Below are positions 1 to 4,583 of a stretch of DNA of 6,510 nt, one piece after another. The notes beneath the pieces were generated by a model. It had not been told where the DNA came from. It did no database searches and was given only the letters and a program-made list of their open reading frames with translations. A program made the position numbers and the translations under genes. The number at the start of each line of letters is the position of its first letter. The first letter of the stretch is position 1. Origin of the DNA: an uncultured Selenomonadales bacterium. Its GTDB lineage: Bacteria; Bacillota; Negativicutes; Selenomonadales; Selenomonadaceae. The stretch is taken from contig CAMNLS010000074.1 in assembly GCA_946543495.1 (NCBI GenBank), positions 1 through 6,510 of the forward strand, read 5' to 3'.

Positions 1-1
1 G

Positions 2-949
2 GACGTGCAAGGACAATTCATGGCTAAGCGTGCTTTGGAGATTGCGGCGGCAGGCGGGCATAACGTCTTAATGGTCGGCGTGCCCGGTTCAGGCAAGACA
101 ATGCTAGCCAAACGCATGAGTTCAATCTTGCCGGAGATGACTCGCGAAGAAGCTTTAGAAGTCACGAAGATTTACAGCATAGCCGGCAAGCTCCCGCAAG
201 GTAGCGGACTAATGACAAAGCGACCGTTCCAAAACCCAAATCACGACGCCTCAACGGCAGCGATAATCGGCGGCGGCACTAATCCCACGCCTGGTCAAGT
301 CACACTCGCGCACAACGGCGTTTTATTCCTTGACGAGTTGCCCGAATTTAAAAAGCCCGTCTTGGAAGCTCTGCGCGAACCGCTTGAGGAACGGCAAATC
401 ACAATCAGCCGCGTCAACGGAACTTTAACGTTCCCTTCGAGCATGATTCTAATTTGCGCAATGAATCCGTGCCCATGCGGTTGGAATGGCGACAACGACC
501 ATTATTGCCGCTGTTCGACGCTTGAAATAAAAAAGTACACGCGCAGATTGTCGGGACCGTTGCTTGACCGAATCGACATTCAAATTCGCGTGCCGCGTGT
601 CAAATACGACGACCTTAGCTCCAAACGCAGAAACGAGCCGTCAAGCACAATTCGCAAGCGCGTTTCGGAGGCAAGGAAGATTCAAACACAACGCCTTGCT
701 AAATATCATCTCTTCTGCAACGCGCAGATGACACACGCTTTGATTCAAAAGTTATGTGTGCTTGAACCCGCCGCCGAAGAACTCTTAAAGGAAGTCTTCG
801 AGACAAAAAAATTATCTGCGCGTTCTTACGACAGAATTATCAAAGTCGGGCGGACGATTGCAGACTTGGCGGGCGGCACGGAATTAATTTCACCGCGACA
901 CATTGCCGAGGCTATCAAGCTACGTAGCGACTTCGAGATTGACAACTAA
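2..949 (+). CDS. comM: YifB/ComM family Mg chelatase-like AAA+ ATPase (5' truncated by window edge)
   Basis: The frame is open from base 2 and reads D-V-Q-G-Q, so the true start lies upstream of the window. Numbering from the GTG at 5: Walker A GVPGSGKT at 25-32; Walker B VLFLDE at 106-111; a four-cysteine cluster C156/C158/C168/C170 with the family-typical NPCPCG; GPLLDRID around 184-191 carrying the candidate arginine finger; and a C-terminal Mg-chelatase C domain, about 215-308. Full-length relatives are about 500 residues, so the missing part should be the N-terminal Lon/S5-like (ChlI) domain. In the family, ComM is a DNA helicase that promotes branch migration during integration of transformed DNA; that role here is inferred from family membership. 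The stop TAA at 947-949 takes its last base from the inserted repeat element described below. An ancestral TAG stop, overlapping the ribosome binding site of the next gene, is likely. Confidence 0.95.
   Translation, partial: DVQGQFMAKRALEIAAAGGHNVLMVGVPGSGKTMLAKRMSSILPEMTREEALEVTKIYSIAGKLPQGSGLMTKRPFQNPNHDASTAAIIGGGTNPTPGQVTLAHNGVLFLDELPEFKKPVLEALREPLEERQITISRVNGTLTFPSSMILICAMNPCPCGWNGDNDHYCRCSTLEIKKYTRRLSGPLLDRIDIQIRVPRVKYDDLSSKRRNEPSSTIRKRVSEARKIQTQRLAKYHLFCNAQMTHALIQKLCVLEPAAEELLKEVFETKKLSARSYDRIIKVGRTIADLAGGTELISPRHIAEAIKLRSDFEIDN
935..948 (+). repeat. 14-bp direct repeat, left copy (candidate target-site duplication)
   Basis: GAGATTGACAACTA occurs here, covering the last codons of comM, and again without mismatch at 1029-1042. 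The two copies exactly bracket the 80-bp structured element at 949-1028. The flanking bases differ (C before and A after here; A before and G after the second copy), so the match is exactly 14 bp. Confidence 0.85.
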
Positions 950-1028
950 AACACAAAGCGCGGGTATAAGCTTCGATTCATTGAAGACTTAGCCGCGTCC
1001 GCTGTTTGGTTACTTTTCAAAAGTAACA
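949..1028 (+). repeat. Structured non-coding repeat element, copy A
   Basis: An 80-bp non-coding block between comM and the VWA gene. First hairpin: GCGGGT (960-965) pairs with GTCCGC (997-1002) with two G-U pairs, enclosing a further short helix (TAAG 967-970 with CTTA 988-991). Second hairpin: GTTACTTTT (1009-1017) pairs with AAAAGTAAC (1019-1027). It aligns at a nearly constant offset of 880-881 bp with copy B, sharing ATAAGCTT (966-973) and GCG-N-CCGCT (995-1003). No open reading frame or recognisable terminal inverted repeats are seen. Exact flanking by a 14-bp direct repeat suggests it arrived by insertion. It could alternatively act as a transcription attenuator or RNA processing site; neither hairpin is followed by a T-run. 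Confidence 0.7.
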
Positions 1029-1042
1029 GAGATTGACAACTA
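1029..1042 (+). repeat. 14-bp direct repeat, right copy
   Basis: Perfect second copy of GAGATTGACAACTA. It runs straight into the VWA ribosome binding site (AGGAGG, 1042-1047), which shares its last A. This looks like the original junction between comM and the VWA gene. Confidence 0.85.
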
Positions 1043-1047
1043 GGAGG
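1042..1047 (+). promoter_or_regulatory. Ribosome binding site of the VWA gene
   Basis: AGGAGG, a near-perfect Shine-Dalgarno sequence, 8 nt before the ATG at 1056. It fixes the start of the VWA gene and overlaps the end of the right 14-bp direct repeat. Confidence 0.9.
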
Positions 1048-1055
1048 CGATTAAA

Positions 1056-1805
1056 ATGTTCAGAGTGCTATTGTTTTCCGTGTTAATGCTTTTGTTTGTC
1101 GGGCAGGCTTATTCAAAGACATTGCCCGCCGAGCCAATCGAACAGCCATCTAAGGAAGTCAAAGAAGTTGCCTTAACGCACAAACACACTGCCGACTGCG
1201 AAAAGACTACTACCGAGCCTGTTCAAATAGTTTGCATATTGGATCGCTCTGGTTCCATGAGCAATTTGACTGCGGACACAATCGGCGGATACAATTCCTT
1301 CATTGAGCAACAGAAAGCTAAGGAGGGCACTGCCGAAGTCACGACCGTTCTTTTCGATGACCAATACGAAAAAATTTCCAACGCCGTTAATCTAAACGAC
1401 GTTCCCGAATTGACTTCCGCGCAGTATTACGCACGCGGAACAACCGCGCTCCTTGACGCTGTGGGCAGAACGATTACGGAAGCTTTAAGCAAGATGGAGG
1501 GCGAAAAAATTTGCCCCGCTAAAAGGTCTGTGCTGGTTATGATTATGACTGACGGCTACGAAAACGCCAGCAAAGAATTCACTAAGGCAAAGGTCAAAGC
1601 TCTGGTCGATGCTACGACGAAGGAATACAACTGGAACTATATCTTCATCGGCGCGAATATTGATTCTGCGGCGGAGGCGGGCGGAATAGGTATTGACCGT
1701 CGCCACGCGACAAACTACGCGCCCACATCAAAAGGCGTTCGGGATTCGTTCGACATGATGAGCGAAGCCGCCGACGAAGTTCGCGAACACGGCACCTTGA
1801 AATAA
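1056..1805 (+). CDS. Secreted von Willebrand factor A (VWA) domain protein
   Basis: A 249-residue protein. Residues 1-20 form a plausible signal peptide (arginine at 3, then a long hydrophobic stretch, ending A-Y-S before K21). Residues 21-55 look like a flexible linker. From about 56 a VWA fold follows with a complete metal ion-dependent adhesion site: D63-x-S65-x-S67 in LDRSGSMS, the threonines in RGTTALLDAVG (T129/T130), and D166 in MTDGYEN. Two cysteines, C60 and C153, lie inside the domain, and C48 lies in the linker. VWA domains of this type usually bind protein partners through a divalent metal; no partner is evident here. No C-terminal sorting signal or membrane anchor is visible, so the product is predicted to be released or periplasmic. 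The gene sits between two copies of a structured repeat and is followed by a bidirectional terminator. It probably was, or is, co-transcribed with comM. Specific function unknown. Confidence 0.9.
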   Translation: MFRVLLFSVLMLLFVGQAYSKTLPAEPIEQPSKEVKEVALTHKHTADCEKTTTEPVQIVCILDRSGSMSNLTADTIGGYNSFIEQQKAKEGTAEVTTVLFDDQYEKISNAVNLNDVPELTSAQYYARGTTALLDAVGRTITEALSKMEGEKICPAKRSVLVMIMTDGYENASKEFTKAKVKALVDATTKEYNWNYIFIGANIDSAAEAGGIGIDRRHATNYAPTSKGVRDSFDMMSEAADEVREHGTLK

Positions 1806-1829
1806 TCTCGGAAACTGATTGATAGCTGA

Positions 1830-1906
1830 AAATAAAAAACGCGGTCATAAGCTTGGCTTGTCGATAACTCAAGCGCGACCGCTATTCCGTCGCTTTTAAA
1901 GCGACA
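1830..1906 (+). repeat. Structured non-coding repeat element, copy B
   Basis: Starts 24 bp after the VWA stop codon, in the same orientation as copy A. First hairpin: GCGGTC (1841-1846) pairs perfectly with GACCGC (1877-1882), with an inner helix GCTTG (1851-1855) / CAAGC (1870-1874). Second hairpin: the palindrome GTCGCTTTTAAAGCGAC (1889-1905). Compared with copy A, the outer helix pairs G-T/T-G become T-A/C-G, and the second hairpin changes GTTAC/GTAAC to GTCGC/GCGAC, keeping the pairing. No direct repeat flanks this copy, so its ends are set only by alignment to copy A and are approximate. It abuts the bidirectional terminator. Confidence 0.65.
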
Positions 1907-1946
1907 AAAACTCCTCAACCGTTTGCAGTCGAGGAGTTTTATTTTG
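1907..1946. terminator. Bidirectional rho-independent terminator between the VWA gene and rpmB
   Basis: A perfect 10-bp stem, AAAACTCCTC (1907-1916) with GAGGAGTTTT (1931-1940), and a 14-nt loop. On the plus strand the stem is followed by ATTTTG; on the minus strand the T-run TTTTT (1910-1906) follows. It lies between the converging VWA and rpmB genes, just 3' of rpmB, and suits termination of both. Confidence 0.85.
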
Positions 1947-1952
1947 TTTAAA

Positions 1953-2144
1953 TTAGATTGCACGTTGAATCTTGCCGGAACGAAGGCAACGAGTGCAGAC
2001 GTTGACGCGTTTAACTTCGCCTTCGACGATAGCGCGCACGCGTTGGATATTCGGCTTCCATTTACGTTTGGTCTTAAGGTGCGAGTGACTGACATTCATA
2101 CCCGACATCGCGCCCTTCTGACAAATCTCGCAGTAAGCTGACAT
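1953..2144 (-). CDS. rpmB: 50S ribosomal protein L28 (Cys4, zinc-type)
   Basis: A 63-residue protein of the usual L28 length. It carries the family core: SHSHLKTKRKWKPNIQRVRA (19-38), followed by a basic, arginine/lysine-rich C-terminal part. Four cysteines form two CxxC pairs, C5/C8 and C50/C53, typical of the zinc-binding (C+) version of L28. It is a structural component of the large ribosomal subunit. The ATG at 2142-2144 is preceded by AAGAGGTGA (2151-2159), a good ribosome binding site, and by a strong promoter. It is monocistronic: its own promoter upstream, a hairpin terminator just past its stop. The reverse-strand open frame over the same bases is a shadow. Confidence 0.96.
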   Translation of the reverse strand: MSAYCEICQKGAMSGMNVSHSHLKTKRKWKPNIQRVRAIVEGEVKRVNVCTRCLRSGKIQRAI

Positions 2145-2179
2145 ATTGATTCACCTCTTCTCTAAAAAAAGACAGGCGC

Positions 2180-2208
2180 ATTGTAGCACAGAAAGTTTCG
2201 CCGTGCAA
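2180..2208 (-). promoter_or_regulatory. sigma70-type promoter of rpmB
   Basis: Read on the minus strand: -35 TTGCAC (2208-2203), a 17-bp spacer and -10 TACAAT (2185-2180), each one mismatch from consensus (TTGACA differs at two positions if scored strictly). Transcription would start around 2173, about 30 nt before the rpmB start codon. It lies downstream of the hisG terminator, so rpmB has an independent promoter. Confidence 0.8.
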
Positions 2209-2217
2209 GTTTTAAGC

Positions 2218-2253
2218 AAAAAAATTACTCGCCCACAAGTCTTCGAGCGAGTA
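2218..2253 (-). terminator. Rho-independent terminator after hisG
   Basis: Read on the minus strand: TACTCGC (2253-2247), a 14-nt loop, GCGAGTA (2232-2226), then A and seven or more T residues (2224-2218). A classic intrinsic terminator about 28 bp past the hisG stop codon. It ends the leftward operon before the rpmB promoter. Confidence 0.88.
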
Positions 2254-2281
2254 TCTATATTAATTCCATACGCTTGCAATG

Positions 2282-2932
2282 TTAGTTGTGCGCCAGGAGG
2301 GCTGAAAGTTCGTTGACAAGTGCATTGATTCGTTGGAACTTCAGCTTATAGCTGACGCGATTGGCGATGAGCCGCGCCGTTGAATTCATAATCGTAACAA
2401 TTTCTTCAAGATTGTTTTCGCGGAGCGTGGTGCCCGTCTCAACTATGTCAACGATACTTTCCGACATGCCGATTATCGGGGCAAGTTCAATCGAGCCGTT
2501 CAGCTTAATATACTCCATTTGCATTCCCTGCGCGGTAAAGAAACTTTCGGCAATGCGCGGAAACTTAGTGGCAACGCGTGTATGTGCGTAGTCTTCAAGG
2601 CGCGGACGCTTTTTATCTTTGGGCACCGCCATCATCAAATGGCATTTGCCAAAGTCCAAGTCAAGCAGTTCATAAACGTCCTTGCCAGACTCCAAGATAA
2701 CGTCCTTGCCGATGATGCCGATATCCGCCGCGCCATACTCAACGTAAGTCGGAACGTCAGCGGTCTTCGTGATGATAAATTTAAGTTGCGCGTCTTCGTT
2801 GGTGATGATGAGCTTGCGCGATTTTTCGTGGAGACCTTCAGCCGTCCACCCAACCTTTTTAAGAAGTTCCGCCGATAAGCCGAAAAGTTTTCCCTTCGGT
2901 AGGGCTATCGTTATGAAGTCTTTATCTTGCAT
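2282..2932 (-). CDS. hisG: ATP phosphoribosyltransferase, short form (HisG_S)
   Basis: First enzyme of histidine biosynthesis in the cytoplasm: ATP plus PRPP gives phosphoribosyl-ATP. From the ATG at 2932 the protein is 216 residues, matching the short HisG form that lacks the C-terminal regulatory domain and works with HisZ. Motifs: ITIALPKGKLF (7-17), GAADIGIIGKDVILESG (67-83), GKCHLMMAVP (95-104), RVATKFPRIAESFF (119-132), and the PRPP-binding loop IVDIVETGTTLRENNLEE (160-177). The frame is open upstream to 3076, but that extension is not HisG-like and lies inside the upstream gene. AGGAG at 2945-2941, 8 nt before the ATG, supports the internal start. The start overlaps the end of the DUF4127 gene by 11 bp, indicating translational coupling. 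No hisZ or other his gene is in the window, so the partner must be encoded elsewhere. Confidence 0.96.
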   Translation of the reverse strand: MQDKDFITIALPKGKLFGLSAELLKKVGWTAEGLHEKSRKLIITNEDAQLKFIITKTADVPTYVEYGAADIGIIGKDVILESGKDVYELLDLDFGKCHLMMAVPKDKKRPRLEDYAHTRVATKFPRIAESFFTAQGMQMEYIKLNGSIELAPIIGMSESIVDIVETGTTLRENNLEEIVTIMNSTARLIANRVSYKLKFQRINALVNELSALLAHN

Positions 2933-4523
2933 TTCTTCCGCTCCTTCCGAATGAAATTTCAGCCTCGAACATTCTGTTCCACGGGAAACGCACACGAATA
3001 TTATCATTGCCCGTGAAAGAAGGCAAGTTCCTTTTTGCAAAGGTCTCAAGCAACGCCGCGCAACTATCAGCGGCACTGTCCCTTTTATCGTCTAAGACTT
3101 CGTAGCGACCATCGCCAGCAATCCAATCCAACTGACTCGCGCCAATCTGTCTGATGTTCGCTTGATAACCCCAATCGTCAAGGTAACGATGCAAGAGCAG
3201 TTCTTTAACGGCGTTATCCTTCATGCGCGCTGATAAAATTCCTTCGCTCAGAGCAAAGCCGCTTGAATTCGTCGGCGTATTCCAGCCAGCATAAGCTTGA
3301 AGCTTGAACAGTAGCCCGCGCCGTCTGAGTTGCTCCATTAACGCATTGTCCGAGCCATTGGCAAAGGCAACGTCGGCTATGATAACTTTGCGGTCGCCTT
3401 TAACGTAATCTTGAACGGTATCAGCAAAAAACTTCGTTCCTTGTCGAGCTGTGCCATTGTTAATCGCGTCGTTCGCCTCAAAGGTATCGCCGTCGGGATT
3501 GGTGTTCACGGCAAGGATAAAATCTGCGCGGCGTTCGTCTTCGGTGAACTTCGCGCCCACTACTTGAATAGCCGCACGAATTGAAATGTCAATCTCTTCG
3601 TCGGAATAGGAAGGAATGGTTAATGCGCCGCGTCCCCAGTTATACTTAACGTAAACACTCGGCGAAGTCTGCGCCCGTTCATTGACAGCCCGCGCCAATA
3701 GCAACAGCCCGAATTCATCAATGCCCGCCGTCGTCAAATATTTATTGCCGCTAAGCCCTCTGCCATACTCCAAGAGCTTGCGTCCTTCGTTATGCGTTTG
3801 TGAATAAGGCGCATTGTCATCACGACCAAGCAAGAGATAATCGAACGTGTTATCGCGGGCGCAATCGATTAGCTTTTTGTTGGCGTCGAAATTTTTCTCG
3901 CGCCGTCCCATCCAATCATCGAGAGCCTTTTGAGGGATTAAGCGTTGCAGGAAGTTGAATTCTTTAATTTCACGCGTCGTCAAGCCTTCAAGCTCCTGCT
4001 TATCCATTAGCTCCGTCAGACGGAAAATATTCGTGCCGTAGTAGCGATAATAGTCCGGCTCCTCGTAACCCGATGCTAAACCTGTGCGCGGCGTGCGCAT
4101 GATTGACCCGAAGACATACAGCGGCAACTTCTTATGCTTCCTGCGGAACTCGGCAAACAAATCCGCCCGCGCTAAAATCTCATCGCCGTCGTAGTCGTGC
4201 TTACGCGAGCCTACCAAACTTCCATAAAGTAAAGCGTCCGACGAGATGACTGCCGCCGTTAAATCTTTAGTTGCGTTCTTGTTGAGCCAATCCCAAAGCA
4301 AGTCGGGGTCGCCGAGGTTTTCGCGGTTACCTAAAAGCTCTTCGGGCGGCGACACGATTTGAACGCCAGCTTTCTCCAAGACCATAATCGTTTGCTTGTT
4401 GACAATCGGGCGGCTGTCGTGCGGTATGTACAAAATCTTTTCCTTAGCAACTTTTTTCTTCGCCGAGCAGTCGGGAGCACCCGCGCAGATTAAAATCATC
4501 AGCACAAGGACACTCGCCGCCAC
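2922..4523 (-). CDS. Exported DUF4127 family protein
   Basis: A protein of about 533 residues with the DUF4127 pattern: KILYIPHDSRPIVNKQ near 29-44, SSDALLYGSLVGSR around 94-107, a YYRYYGTNIFRL region near 158-169, LLLGRDDNAPYSQTHNE (230-246), TAGIDEFGLLLLAR (265-278), IIADVAFANGSDN (381-393), AYAGWNTPTNSSG (410-422) and a C-terminal RFPWNRMFE (512-520). The family has no established biochemical function. It is recognised from memory of these motifs, without a search. The coordinates use the first standard start, GTG at 4523, which has no ribosome binding site. A good one, GGAGAG (4562-4557), precedes in-frame ATT (4550), ATT (4547) and ATC (4544) codons. Starting there adds I-I-K-K-S-F-C-R and gives a positively charged n-region ahead of the hydrophobic stretch, a proper signal peptide ending near C-S-A. 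The product is therefore predicted to be secreted. It overlaps hisG by 11 bp. Confidence 0.88.
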   Translation of the reverse strand: MAASVLVLMILICAGAPDCSAKKKVAKEKILYIPHDSRPIVNKQTIMVLEKAGVQIVSPPEELLGNRENLGDPDLLWDWLNKNATKDLTAAVISSDALLYGSLVGSRKHDYDGDEILARADLFAEFRRKHKKLPLYVFGSIMRTPRTGLASGYEEPDYYRYYGTNIFRLTELMDKQELEGLTTREIKEFNFLQRLIPQKALDDWMGRREKNFDANKKLIDCARDNTFDYLLLGRDDNAPYSQTHNEGRKLLEYGRGLSGNKYLTTAGIDEFGLLLLARAVNERAQTSPSVYVKYNWGRGALTIPSYSDEEIDISIRAAIQVVGAKFTEDERRADFILAVNTNPDGDTFEANDAINNGTARQGTKFFADTVQDYVKGDRKVIIADVAFANGSDNALMEQLRRRGLLFKLQAYAGWNTPTNSSGFALSEGILSARMKDNAVKELLLHRYLDDWGYQANIRQIGASQLDWIAGDGRYEVLDDKRDSAADSCAALLETFAKRNLPSFTGNDNIRVRFPWNRMFEAEISFGRSGRNAR

Positions 4524-4556
4524 ACGACAAAAACTTTTCTTGATAATAATAAATCA

Positions 4557-4562
4557 CTCTCC
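4557..4562 (-). promoter_or_regulatory. Ribosome binding site deciding the DUF4127 start
   Basis: GGAGAG on the minus strand. It is 6, 9 or 12 nt from in-frame ATT/ATT/ATC codons at 4550, 4547 and 4544, but 33 nt from the first standard start codon (GTG, 4523). It therefore argues for a non-standard start codon. An in-frame stop TGA at 4556-4554 excludes anything further upstream. Confidence 0.65.
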
Positions 4563-4583
4563 AAATCTCTTCGACTTCAAGAA

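Noticed and set aside
939..970. Possible promoter made by the insertion: TTGACA (939-944) and TATAAG (965-970)
   Set aside because: The spacer is 20 bp, well outside the usual 16-18, so it is weak as a sigma70 promoter despite good half-sites.
1033..1062. Second TTGACA (1033-1038) as a -35 for the VWA gene
   Set aside because: A matching -10 would fall at the VWA start codon or inside the gene, and no TATAAT-like sequence is present there.
949..1906. CRISPR array or retron-like non-coding RNA
   Set aside because: Only two diverged copies 880 bp apart with a gene between; no reverse transcriptase, Cas gene or regular spacers in the window.
1715..2095. Minus-strand 126-codon frame across the VWA end, element B and rpmB
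   Set aside because: It runs through a terminator and two repeats and overlaps two real genes; no coding character.
1923..2141. Plus-strand open frame of 72 codons opposite rpmB
   Set aside because: It lies wholly antisense to a clear L28 gene and overlaps its terminator; shadow frame.
2519..2878. Plus-strand open frame of 119 codons opposite hisG
   Set aside because: Antisense to a confidently identified HisG, no ribosome binding site and no recognisable motifs.
2933..3076. 48-codon N-terminal extension of hisG
   Set aside because: Not HisG-like, overlaps the conserved C-terminus of DUF4127, and the internal ATG has its own AGGAG at correct spacing.
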